From: Algoriphagus hitonicola
GTDB lineage: Bacteria > Bacteroidota > Bacteroidia > Cytophagales > Cyclobacteriaceae
Direction of reading: 5' to 3'
Length of the DNA stretch: 64,000 nucleotides
NCBI RefSeq assembly: GCF_900113375.1
Contig: NZ_FOPC01000014.1
Span: forward strand, 53,114-117,113
The notes under the pieces: generated by a model
Seen by the model: only the letters and a program-made list of their open reading frames with translations
Database searches by the model: none
What the model was told of the DNA's origin: nothing
Made by a program: the position numbers and the translations under genes
In this document: positions 9,013 to 17,716 of the stretch, piece by piece
Layout of the letters: every line of letters begins with the position of its first letter
How positions within the stretch are numbered: the stretch's first letter is position 1

Positions 9013-9516
9013 ATGGCAGTCAAAAAAAAGAACCTTATGAAAGCAAAAGAAATTCAGGAATTGATCGATTATATCTCAAATTCCGGTTTGGCAGAAGTTA
9101 AAATTAAGACCGACGAATTTGAACTTTCTATTAAAAAATATGCAGAATCATCCGCTGTGCGTATGGTAGAAGCTGCTCCCACTCCTGCACCGAGCCCTGC
9201 TCCCGCTGGAGAAGCGGCACCGGCTCCTAAATCTGCGGCACCAGTTGAAGCACCTGCTCCTTCCAGTTCTAATTTGGTCGAGATTAAATCTCCGATGATT
9301 GGCACTTTTTATCTTACCGCTAACCCAGATGCAGATCCTTTTGTCAATATTGGCGACACGATCAAGGCTGGACAGACCGTTTGCATCATTGAGGCGATGA
9401 AGCTTTTCAATGAAATCGAATCTGAAATTTCCGGTAAAATTGTGAAAGTGCTTGTATCTAATGCCACGCCTGTAGAATATGATCAACCTTTATTCTTGGT
9501 TGATCCAGCAGGATGA
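9013..9516 (+). CDS. accB: acetyl-CoA carboxylase biotin carboxyl carrier protein
   Basis: 167 residues from ATG 9013; an ATG eight codons later (MKAKEIQEL) fits homologues equally well. An N-terminal helical segment leads to an Ala/Pro-rich linker (about 54-85) and a biotinyl domain with [10 protein letters not shown]. Lys130 of the EAMK motif is the biotin site. It carries carboxybiotin between biotin carboxylase and carboxyltransferase in the first step of fatty acid synthesis. It is followed directly by accC. Confidence 0.95.
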   Translation: MAVKKKNLMKAKEIQELIDYISNSGLAEVKIKTDEFELSIKKYAESSAVRMVEAAPTPAPSPAPAGEAAPAPKSAAPVEAPAPSSSNLVEIKSPMIGTFYLTANPDADPFVNIGDTIKAGQTVCIIEAMKLFNEIESEISGKIVKVLVSNATPVEYDQPLFLVDPAG

Positions 9517-9539
9517 GTCTGAAATCAAATCATTACGCT

Positions 9540-10889
9540 GTGTTTAAAAAAATACTAATAGCCAACCGGGGAGAAATCGCACTGAGGGTCATCCGCACCT
9601 GTAAGGAAATGGGGATCAAAACTGTAGCCGTTTATTCCACCGCAGATAAAGATAGCCTTCATGTTCGGTTTGCCGATGAGGCAGTTTGCATTGGTCCTGC
9701 ACCCAGCAAGGAGTCCTACCTGAATATTCCTAGAATCATCGCTGCTGCCGAAATCACCAACGCTGACGCTATTCATCCAGGATATGGTTTCCTATCGGAA
9801 AATGCAGAATTCTCCAGAATCTGTGACGAATACGGAATAAAATTCATCGGAGCTTCTCCTGAAATGATTGCCAAAATGGGTGACAAGGCGACAGCCAAAG
9901 CAACCATGAAAGCAGCAGGTGTTCCAACCATTCCTGGATCAGAAGGACTTATCGAATCTATTGAGGAAGGAATGAAATTAGCCAACGAAATGGGCTATCC
10001 CGTGATCTTGAAAGCAACCGCAGGAGGTGGTGGAAAAGGAATGCGAATCGTCAAAGAAGATAAGGATTTCAAAAAAGCTTGGGATGATGCCAAAATGGAA
10101 TCTGGTGCCGCATTCGGCAATGATGGACTTTATTTGGAAAAATTCGTAGAAGAACCCAGACATATCGAAATACAGATCGTCGGGGATTCCAATGGCAAAG
10201 CTTGTCATCTTTCCGAGCGGGATTGCTCGATTCAGCGTCGCCATCAAAAACTCGTCGAGGAAACCCCCTCTCCATTTATCACGGACGAGCTCCGGGAAGC
10301 CATGGGAAAAGCGGCCATCAAAGGAGCCGAAGCCATTGGCTATGAAGGAGCGGGAACAATCGAATTTTTGGTTGATAAAGACCGAAACTTCTACTTTATG
10401 GAGATGAATACCCGAATTCAGGTAGAGCATCCCATCACTGAGGAAGTGACCGATTTTGACCTTATCAAAGAACAAATCAAAGTAGCTGCAGGAGAAAAAA
10501 TCAGCGGTAGAAATTACTTTCCAAAACTGTTTGCGATGGAGTGTAGAATCAATGCCGAAGATCCTGCCAATGGTTTCCGACCTAGCCCAGGAAGAATCAA
10601 CAACCTGCACATTCCGGGAGGAAGAGGCGTTCGTGTAGATTCCCATGTTTATGCAGGCTACGTGATTCCACCCAACTATGACTCTATGATCGCCAAGCTC
10701 ATTGTTAGCGGACAGTCACGGGAGGAAGTCATCGTGAGAATGAAGCGTGCTTTAGAGGAATTTGTGATTGATGGAATCAAAACTACTATTCCATTCCATA
10801 TTGCGCTTATGGAGGATGAGCAGTTCAAAGCAGGAAACTTTACAACTAAATTTCTTGAAACATTTGACTTCTCCTTGGTCAAAAAGTAA
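9540..10889 (+). CDS. accC: acetyl-CoA carboxylase biotin carboxylase subunit
   Basis: From GTG 9540 the protein starts (M)[16 protein letters not shown], the canonical AccC N-terminus, and is 449 residues long, the same as E. coli AccC. An ATG at 9513 overlaps the accB stop (ATGA) and would add nine residues (MSLKSNHYA); it may be the true initiator with coupling, so the start is open. ATP-grasp motifs include [14 protein letters not shown] and the metal/catalytic segment [12 protein letters not shown]. It carboxylates biotin on AccB with ATP and bicarbonate. Confidence 0.95.
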   Translation: MFKKILIANRGEIALRVIRTCKEMGIKTVAVYSTADKDSLHVRFADEAVCIGPAPSKESYLNIPRIIAAAEITNADAIHPGYGFLSENAEFSRICDEYGIKFIGASPEMIAKMGDKATAKATMKAAGVPTIPGSEGLIESIEEGMKLANEMGYPVILKATAGGGGKGMRIVKEDKDFKKAWDDAKMESGAAFGNDGLYLEKFVEEPRHIEIQIVGDSNGKACHLSERDCSIQRRHQKLVEETPSPFITDELREAMGKAAIKGAEAIGYEGAGTIEFLVDKDRNFYFMEMNTRIQVEHPITEEVTDFDLIKEQIKVAAGEKISGRNYFPKLFAMECRINAEDPANGFRPSPGRINNLHIPGGRGVRVDSHVYAGYVIPPNYDSMIAKLIVSGQSREEVIVRMKRALEEFVIDGIKTTIPFHIALMEDEQFKAGNFTTKFLETFDFSLVKK

Positions 10890-10918
10890 ATAGAGCATCG
10901 GATTTTCTAACTAATATC

Positions 10919-10951
10919 GAAAGGCTTTCCCCTAAGGAAGGCCTTTTTTAT
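10919..10951 (+). terminator. accC terminator
   Basis: AAAGGCTTTCC / GGAAGGCCTTT stem with one G-T pair and a short CCTAA loop, followed by a T run. Confidence 0.75.
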
Positions 10952-11069
10952 GGCTTTTTGAGAAAATCAAAATTAAGATCATGTTTGATTTTATTCTTTT
11001 TTTAAAGAAGTAAATCCAATTTTGAAATATTTTTTTCTAACTTATTGGCTGTCATTTCAATGTCCCAAA

Positions 11070-13388
11070 ATGAAAGCCAGGCCAATTTATACTGTTTTAA
11101 GCTTATTCGGGCTGATTAGCTTTTTTGCCGCTTGTCAATCCGAAAAACAAGAGAATTTGGTTCTAAATGGAGAGGATCAAATCAGCTATAATTTTCATAT
11201 TCGACCCATTCTTTCGGACAAATGTTTTGCCTGTCATGGACCTGATGCGAATAAACGAGAGGCCAATTTGCGCTTGGATCAGGAAGAATCTGCATTCGAA
11301 GCGTTGGAAGAAAGTCCCGGTAAATTCGCTTTAGTCCAAGGTGACATCCAAAAATCAGAAGTCTATCATCGAATTACCAGTCAGGATCCCAATGAGCAAA
11401 TGCCTCCACCCAATTCCAACCTTTCGCTTAGCGAGGAAGAAATTGCCCTGATCAAAGGCTGGATAGAGCAAGGTGCCCAATACGAACCCCATTGGGCTTT
11501 TGTCAAACCAGAAAAAAATCTTCCTCAGTCCAATTCGGAATGGGCGAATAATGAAATCGACCTTTTTATTGAGGCGAAACTTGAAGCCGTCGGACTCAGC
11601 CCCAATCCCCCTGCGAAGCCACATGAATTGATCAAGCGGGCAAGTTTAGATTTGACTGGGCTTCCACCTAGTATTGAACTACTGGATAGATTGGCCAATT
11701 TTGAAGGGGAAGTCAGTTACGAGGAATACCTTGATTATTTATTGGAGCAGGAGACTTTTGGGGAGAAATTAGCCATTCTTTGGATGGATATTTCCCGCTA
11801 TGCAGATAGCTATGGGTATCAGGATGACAATATCCGAACCCAATGGCCCTATCGGGATTGGGTGATTCACGCTTTTAATGAAAATCTTCCTTATGATGAT
11901 TTTCTGACTTGGCAGCTTGCTGGAGATCTTTTGCCAAATGCCAGCAAGGAACAAATTCTAGCAACCGCTTTCAACCGAAATCATAAATACACTGAGGAAG
12001 GTGGAGTGATCGACGAAGAATACCGAATCGAATACGTACTCGACAAGACCAATACCTTTAGCAAAGGGATATTGGGAATCACAATGGAATGCGCCCAATG
12101 CCATGACCATAAATATGATCCTTTCTCCCAAAAAGAATATTTCGAGCTTTTTGCTTTTTTTAATAACAGCCCTGAAAAAGGATATGAAGGTGATGTGAGT
12201 ATCTCCAAACCTGCAAAAACACCTATCCTTTGGATCGAGCAAGAAGACACGGAGAAGATATTGAGCTTTATCAATCACCAAGATACAAGTAAGCTTTCGG
12301 TTTCAGTGATGGGTGAATTGGATGAAACGGAAAAGCGAACCACTTATATTCTGGATCGTGGCGTATATGATGCACCAACAGAACCGGTCGATCCTTCTAC
12401 TCCGACAGCCATTTTTGAATTTCCGGATCAGTTTGAAAAGAACAGACTGGGCCTTGCCAGCTGGGCCACACACCAAGACAATCCCCTTACTGCACGCGTT
12501 TTTGTCAATCTGATTTGGCAGGAAATATTCGGTACGGGTATTGTCAAATCCGCTGGGGACTTTGGAATGCAAGGAGATCTTCCCTCCCACCCGGAACTAT
12601 TGGATTGGCTAGCGGTGGATTTTATGGAAAATGATTGGGATATCAAGCGACTGTTTAAGCTTATTTTAAGCTCTGCCACTTATCAGCAATCCGCCAAAAT
12701 TCAGAAAGATCATTTAAAAATTGACCCAGAAAACAAATACTTAGCTCGTTCACCTCGGCTTAGACTTCCTGCTGAAAACATTCAGGATTTAGTCTTGGCA
12801 AGCAGTGGTCTTCTATATCCAGAAATTGGCGGACCGAGTGTCAAACCTTATCAGCCGGCAGGAATTTGGGAATCAGCTTCTTCAGGACGCGGAGAATTGG
12901 CTACTTACATTCAAGACGGTGGAAAGGATCTTTATCGAAGGGGTTTGTATAATTTTATCAAGCTGACAGTTCCACCACCTAAAGCCATCATTTTTGACTC
13001 GAGTAACCGGGATCGGTGTGAGGTCGGCAGAGGCCGCACCAATACCCCACTTCAGGCTCTGGTAATGATGAATGATCCGATGATTTTGGAAGCTTCACGT
13101 GTTTTGGCTTCGAGACTGATTGCTGAGGAATCCAGTTCCGAAAAAGCTATAGAAAGTGCCTTTACACGGATTCTATGCAGGGCAATGACCTCAGAGGAAA
13201 AAAACCTCCTAAGCGCATATTTTGAAGATCAGGTTGCCCGCTTTGAAAACCAACCCGATCAGGTATTTGAGACTTTAAATGTCGGCGAATATCCATTGAG
13301 AGAAAAAGATGTCAATTCAAAAGTAGCTGCCATGATGCAAGTGATCGTGAGTCTTTACAATTTGGAAGAAACCATAACCAAGATTTAA
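11070..13388 (+). CDS. planctomycete-type cytochrome c lipoprotein (PSCyt1-DUF1549-DUF1553)
   Basis: 772 residues from ATG 11070; an upstream TTG at 11022 would spoil the signal peptide. The N-terminus is a lipoprotein signal (VLSLFGLISFFAAC, lipid Cys at ~22). A PSCyt1 haem motif CFACH is at residues 52-56. DUF1549 (PSCyt2) covers roughly 150-365 and contains a second CxxCH, CAQCHDHKYDP, at 341-345. DUF1553 (PSD1) follows, with RVFVNLIWQEIFGTGIV and a GRGRTNTPLQALVMMND segment. Such proteins pair with DUF1501 proteins in Planctomycetes and Bacteroidota; they are predicted extracytoplasmic redox or hydrolytic factors without an assigned reaction. First gene of a four-gene operon. Confidence 0.88.
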   Translation: MKARPIYTVLSLFGLISFFAACQSEKQENLVLNGEDQISYNFHIRPILSDKCFACHGPDANKREANLRLDQEESAFEALEESPGKFALVQGDIQKSEVYHRITSQDPNEQMPPPNSNLSLSEEEIALIKGWIEQGAQYEPHWAFVKPEKNLPQSNSEWANNEIDLFIEAKLEAVGLSPNPPAKPHELIKRASLDLTGLPPSIELLDRLANFEGEVSYEEYLDYLLEQETFGEKLAILWMDISRYADSYGYQDDNIRTQWPYRDWVIHAFNENLPYDDFLTWQLAGDLLPNASKEQILATAFNRNHKYTEEGGVIDEEYRIEYVLDKTNTFSKGILGITMECAQCHDHKYDPFSQKEYFELFAFFNNSPEKGYEGDVSISKPAKTPILWIEQEDTEKILSFINHQDTSKLSVSVMGELDETEKRTTYILDRGVYDAPTEPVDPSTPTAIFEFPDQFEKNRLGLASWATHQDNPLTARVFVNLIWQEIFGTGIVKSAGDFGMQGDLPSHPELLDWLAVDFMENDWDIKRLFKLILSSATYQQSAKIQKDHLKIDPENKYLARSPRLRLPAENIQDLVLASSGLLYPEIGGPSVKPYQPAGIWESASSGRGELATYIQDGGKDLYRRGLYNFIKLTVPPPKAIIFDSSNRDRCEVGRGRTNTPLQALVMMNDPMILEASRVLASRLIAEESSSEKAIESAFTRILCRAMTSEEKNLLSAYFEDQVARFENQPDQVFETLNVGEYPLREKDVNSKVAAMMQVIVSLYNLEETITKI

Positions 13389-13389
13389 G

Positions 13390-14844
13390 ATGGAAAAAGA
13401 GCAGTTGGAACAAGGACTTAACCATAATCGGAGAAAATTCCTGTCCAAGCTTAGTTTGGGATTGGGAAGTGCTGCTTTGGGCTCATTATTGATTCCGGAT
13501 TTATTCAGTGGAAAAGGAAATTCCGAGGAAGCGATCATGAATGCCCTTCCCCACTTTGCCCCAAAAGCAAAGCGTGTCATTTATCTTTTTCAAAATGGCG
13601 CACCCAGTCAATTGGAATCCTTTGATTATAAACCACTATTAAAATCCAGCTATGGGATGGACCTTCCCGAATCCATCCGAATGGGTCAGCGTCTGACCGG
13701 AATGACTTCTGGCCAGGATAAATTTCCATTGGTCGGATCCTTCTATGATTTCCAACAATATGGAGAGAGCAGAGCCTGGATTTCATCTATTTTCCCTCAT
13801 ACCGCGGGAATTGTGGATGATATTTGCATCGTGAAATCAATGCATACCGAGGCTATCAATCATGATCCGGCGTTGACTTTTTTCCAAACAGGTGCACAGG
13901 TCGGTAATAGGCCGAGTTTCGGTTCTTGGCTGAGCTATGGTCTCGGAAGCGAAAACAGCAATCTTCCCGCCTTTTGTGTATTGCTGAGCAGAGGAAAAGG
14001 AAATGGTCAGGGAGTGTATTCCAAACTTTGGAGTAATGGGTTTTTGGACGCCACCCACCAAGGGGTACAATTTTCAAATTCCGAAGATCCGGTGCTTTAC
14101 CTCAAAGATCCCAAAAGCATGAGTCGGGACGAGCGACGGAAAATGCTCGATCAAATTGCCGCCATGAATGATATCCAATATCAGGAATTTAATGACCCGA
14201 GCATTTCGGCCAAAATTCAACAATATGAAATGGCCTATCGCATGCAAACGGCCGTCCCCGAAATTACCGATGTATCCAAAGAACCCGATTCCATCATCAA
14301 ACTCTACGGCCCGGATTGTTTGGTACCGGGGACTTATGCTGCCAATTGTCTTTTGGCGAGAAAACTAAGCGAAAGCGGCGTCCGATTTGTCCAACTCTAT
14401 CATCAAGGATGGGATCAGCATGATAATCTCCCCAGCCAGATGGCTATGCAGGCCAAAGACGTGGATCAGGCTTCTGCAGCCTTAATCACTGATCTCAAGC
14501 AACGTGGCCTTTTGGATGAAACACTGGTGATTTGGGGAGGAGAATTTGGCAGAACAAACTATTGCCAGGGTAAAATCCAACAGGATAATTATGGACGTGA
14601 CCATCATCCTCGGGCATTTTCCATTTGGATGGCAGGAGGCGGTGTCAAATCCGGAATAGTCTATGGCGAGACTGATGAGTTTGGCTACAATATCACCGAA
14701 AATCCAGTGCATGTCCATGATTTTCAAGCCACTGTTTTGAATCTACTGGGCATAGATCACGAACGCCTCACTTACAAACATCTCGGTAGAAGATATCGCC
14801 TCACTGATGTGTCTGGAAAAGTCGTCAAAGATTTGATCGCTTAA
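13390..14844 (+). CDS. DUF1501 protein with Tat signal
   Basis: 484 residues, ATG 1 bp after the preceding stop. The N-terminus NHNRRKFLSKLSLGLGS has a twin-arginine RRxFL motif followed by a hydrophobic stretch, so export in folded form is likely. DUF1501 belongs to the alkaline-phosphatase/sulfatase-like superfamily. Visible family segments are LFQNGAPSQLESFDYKP, YHQGWDQHDNL, WGGEFGRTNY and GRDHHPRAFSIWMAGGG, rich in His and Asp suited to metal binding. No activity is established for the family. Its constant partner is the DUF1549/DUF1553 protein, as here. Confidence 0.88.
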   Translation: MEKEQLEQGLNHNRRKFLSKLSLGLGSAALGSLLIPDLFSGKGNSEEAIMNALPHFAPKAKRVIYLFQNGAPSQLESFDYKPLLKSSYGMDLPESIRMGQRLTGMTSGQDKFPLVGSFYDFQQYGESRAWISSIFPHTAGIVDDICIVKSMHTEAINHDPALTFFQTGAQVGNRPSFGSWLSYGLGSENSNLPAFCVLLSRGKGNGQGVYSKLWSNGFLDATHQGVQFSNSEDPVLYLKDPKSMSRDERRKMLDQIAAMNDIQYQEFNDPSISAKIQQYEMAYRMQTAVPEITDVSKEPDSIIKLYGPDCLVPGTYAANCLLARKLSESGVRFVQLYHQGWDQHDNLPSQMAMQAKDVDQASAALITDLKQRGLLDETLVIWGGEFGRTNYCQGKIQQDNYGRDHHPRAFSIWMAGGGVKSGIVYGETDEFGYNITENPVHVHDFQATVLNLLGIDHERLTYKHLGRRYRLTDVSGKVVKDLIA

Positions 14845-14847
14845 TTC

Positions 14848-16974
14848 ATGGCTAGGTATCCTAAAAGTCTCAATTTCCTGGAAAACCTCATCTTCGTTTG
14901 GTTTGGTTTTGCTTTGATAATCACCGTAGCCGGGAGCAGCATACAAATCCCCGAATGGCTTCAGGTTTTTGGCCGATCACATCCGCTTGTTCTTCATTTT
15001 CCTATTGTTTTATTGCTGTTGGGAGTTTGCTTTTCCTTTGTTCCAGCCATCGAACAAAACCCCGATCTTAAAAAGTTGGCTCAGTTCATCTGGATCATCG
15101 GGATTAATTTTGCAGGCATTTCGGTCTTGGCAGGATTGATACTTTCACAGGAGGATTACGCCGGAGAAACTTTGAATCTCCATCAATGGACAGGATGGGC
15201 AGTTTTTATCATTGCAGCCGTTCTTTATTTTTCGAAAGATTATTCAAAGACTTTCTTAAAAACAGGAAGCCTTATACTAGCGGTGACTGTGGTGCTCGCA
15301 GGACATTGGGGCGCATCGCTTACCCACGGAGAAACATTTCTTTTGGCACCGATTATCCCTGAAGAACCGACACAGACCAATCTCGCCGAGGCAGAGGTTT
15401 TCAAAGATGTCATCCAACCGATCTTCCAATCCAAGTGCATCAGCTGCCACAAAGAAGGAAAAGTAAAAGGAAAACTCCGATTGGATAATGTCAAGGAAAT
15501 GATCAAGGGAGGAAAATCAGGCCCTTTTGTGGTAGGTGGAAATCTGGAAGAGTCCCTCCTGACCCAACGAATCCATCTCCCCCTAGAAGAGAAAAAACAC
15601 ATGCCTCCCAAGGACAAAACCCAACTCAGCGAAGAAGAACGAACGCTCCTGACCGAGTGGGTAAAAGCCGGTGCCGTGCTAGATCTCAAACTTCATGAGG
15701 TGGACAGTAGTAGTTCCCTTTTCAAATTAGCCTCCCTTCGCTTCAATCCTGAACCAGTTTATTCCTTTGAATTTGCAGATTTGGATCAGGTAAGTGAGTT
15801 GAATAATTATTACCGAACGGTGGAACCCTTATCTCCAGAATCACCTGCTTTGATCGCTTCTTACTTTGGTATTGCTGCTTTTGATCCAGCTTCTTTGACC
15901 GATTTAGAGGAAGTCAAGGAACAGATCATCCAGCTGAATTTGGATAAAATTCCGCTTACTGGCATTGATTTATCCTTTTTGAAATCCTGGCCAAATTTGG
16001 AAACTTTACGATTGAATTTTACGCAATTAGATGAATCTCAGATCCTTGAAATCAGTGAAATTCAAACGCTAAAATCGCTGGCGATCTCCGGAAATAAGTT
16101 AAGCGAAAAATCAATCGAAGGACTACTGGAAATGCAAAAGCTCCGACAGCTCTTTTTGTGGCAATCCGGATTATCGGATGAACAAAAAGAAAAGCTAAAA
16201 AAAGGCCTGCCTCGAACCAAAATTGAATTTGGATATGATGACCGAGGGATAATTTATCCACTCAATCAACCCAAAATCGAACAAGAAAAGGTGTTGTTCA
16301 AAGATAGCCTGGAAATCAAACTGAGTCATCCGATCAAAACGGTGGAAGTCAGGTATACCCTGGATGGGTCTGAACCGGATAGTTTGGAAAGTCCGATCTA
16401 CCAAAACCCAATTTGGGTCAATTCTTCCGGAAAATTACAAGCCAAAGCTTATGCCAAGGGATGGATCAGCTCAAACTCGGTTTCTTCAATTTTTATGAAA
16501 TCAGGAATCTCGCCAAGAGACCGAAAACTCTTAAGCCAGCCCAGTCCAAACTATAAAGCAAAAGGAATTGAAACTCTTTTTGATCAGGTTAAAGGAAAAA
16601 ACAATCACACCTCTGGTGAATGGCTGGGCTACACCGACGAACCTTCATGGATCGAAATGGAGTTGGATCCCAGCACAAAAATTAAAAATATCGGGCTTTC
16701 CTTATTGTATCATGAAAGCGCTTATATTTTTCCTCCCACACGGGTCGAAATCGAGTTTTTTGAAAATGGGAGTTGGAAAAAAATTATAAATGAACAACCC
16801 AGACAATCTACCAAAATCAAAGAAATCCGGTCGGATTTGATCCAATATAAAGTAGAAAACAGAAGCCCTGAAAAAATCCGGATCAAATTGTATCCTATCG
16901 CTTCTTTGCCTTCATGGCATCCGGGGGCCGGTGCCAAAGGATGGGTTTTTGTGGATGAAATCTTGCTCAATTAA
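14848..16974 (+). CDS. membrane-anchored fusion: DUF2231 - cytochrome c - LRR - chitobiase C-terminal - discoidin-like
   Basis: 708 residues, ATG 3 bp after the DUF1501 stop. Residues 1-165 hold about five hydrophobic helices of DUF2231 type with GRSHPLVLHFPIVLL. A planctomycete cytochrome motif CISCH is at 197-201 and is followed by the HMPP segment common in PSCyt1 domains. Residues 350-460 look like leucine-rich repeats (LETLRLNFTQLDE, LKSLAISGNKLSE). Residues ~478-550 resemble the CHB_HEX_C domain (VRYTLDGSEPDS). The C-terminal ~150 residues (GEWLGYTDEPSWIEMELD) resemble a discoidin/F5-8C sandwich. It could anchor and electrically link the operon's exported proteins to the inner membrane while binding glycans; that role is inference. 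Confidence 0.8.
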   Translation: MARYPKSLNFLENLIFVWFGFALIITVAGSSIQIPEWLQVFGRSHPLVLHFPIVLLLLGVCFSFVPAIEQNPDLKKLAQFIWIIGINFAGISVLAGLILSQEDYAGETLNLHQWTGWAVFIIAAVLYFSKDYSKTFLKTGSLILAVTVVLAGHWGASLTHGETFLLAPIIPEEPTQTNLAEAEVFKDVIQPIFQSKCISCHKEGKVKGKLRLDNVKEMIKGGKSGPFVVGGNLEESLLTQRIHLPLEEKKHMPPKDKTQLSEEERTLLTEWVKAGAVLDLKLHEVDSSSSLFKLASLRFNPEPVYSFEFADLDQVSELNNYYRTVEPLSPESPALIASYFGIAAFDPASLTDLEEVKEQIIQLNLDKIPLTGIDLSFLKSWPNLETLRLNFTQLDESQILEISEIQTLKSLAISGNKLSEKSIEGLLEMQKLRQLFLWQSGLSDEQKEKLKKGLPRTKIEFGYDDRGIIYPLNQPKIEQEKVLFKDSLEIKLSHPIKTVEVRYTLDGSEPDSLESPIYQNPIWVNSSGKLQAKAYAKGWISSNSVSSIFMKSGISPRDRKLLSQPSPNYKAKGIETLFDQVKGKNNHTSGEWLGYTDEPSWIEMELDPSTKIKNIGLSLLYHESAYIFPPTRVEIEFFENGSWKKIINEQPRQSTKIKEIRSDLIQYKVENRSPEKIRIKLYPIASLPSWHPGAGAKGWVFVDEILLN

Positions 16975-16975
16975 T

Positions 16976-17716
16976 ATGAAGAACAAGGCACTTTTTCGAT
17001 TCCAAACCGAGCTCAATATTCGTTTCAAAAAGGCCTTTCTCCAAGCGAAAAAACTGGAAAAGGCAGCAGAATGGGTAGCCGATTGCATATCCAAAAACGG
17101 TTGGATTTATACGACGGGTACAGGACATTCCCATATCTTGGCAGAAGAAATATTTTATCGGGCTGGAGGTTTTGCACGAATCAGACCGATATTCCATGAA
17201 GCGCTTATGCTTCATCAGAGCGCCTCCGAAAGCACCGAATTTGAGCGAAAGCCGGATTTGGCTGCCAAAATACTCAACGATTATCCCATCCAAAAAAATG
17301 ACCTATTCCTGCTATCTTCCAATAGTGGTAGAAATTCGGTCATTCTTGATTTTGCGCTGGAAGCTCAAAAGCTGGGCGCCAAAGTAATTGCCATTACGAA
17401 TTTAACCCATAGCCAACAAGTCACCTCACGTCACTCCTCTGGCAAAAAGCTCTTTGAAGTGGTCGATCTATACCTGGATAATTGCGGGGATTTCGGAGAT
17501 GCCTGCCTAGAAATCGAGGGTCTTGAAATGAAAGTAGGAGCAACATCAACCGTCATGGGTACCGCCTTACTACAAGCAATCATGGTCCAAGCGGTAGAAC
17601 TCCTGATGAAAAAAAACATCATTCCCGAGCTTTTCTCTAGCTCGAATACGGATCAAGGAGAAAAACAAAACCAAGCTTTAATTGCCAAATATAAGGATCA
17701 AGTCAAAGGTCTTTAG
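16976..17716 (+). CDS. SIS-domain sugar isomerase-like protein
   Basis: 246 residues from ATG 16976, 1 bp after the previous stop. An N-terminal helical segment precedes a SIS domain with WIYTTGTGHSHILAEEIFYRAGG (split here as WIYTTGTGHSH and EEIFYRAGG), a Ser-rich phosphosugar loop LLSSNSGRNSV and the closing GATSTVMGTALLQA. SIS proteins bind or isomerise phosphosugars; this branch resembles the UPF0309/MurQ-like group, which often acts on amino-sugar phosphates. No signal peptide is seen, so it is cytosolic, unlike the three exported proteins it is coupled to. It overlaps the end of the convergent GH20 gene by 4 bp. Confidence 0.82.
   Translation: MKNKALFRFQTELNIRFKKAFLQAKKLEKAAEWVADCISKNGWIYTTGTGHSHILAEEIFYRAGGFARIRPIFHEALMLHQSASESTEFERKPDLAAKILNDYPIQKNDLFLLSSNSGRNSVILDFALEAQKLGAKVIAITNLTHSQQVTSRHSSGKKLFEVVDLYLDNCGDFGDACLEIEGLEMKVGATSTVMGTALLQAIMVQAVELLMKKNIIPELFSSSNTDQGEKQNQALIAKYKDQVKGL

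Noticed and set aside
9978..10646. Long open frame on the minus strand opposite accC (222 codons)
   Set aside because: Fully inside a certain gene, no recognisable protein, composition typical of an antisense shadow.
13390..14844. Annotating DUF1501 as a sulfatase
   Set aside because: The superfamily fold is shared, but the sulfatase CxPSR motif is absent.
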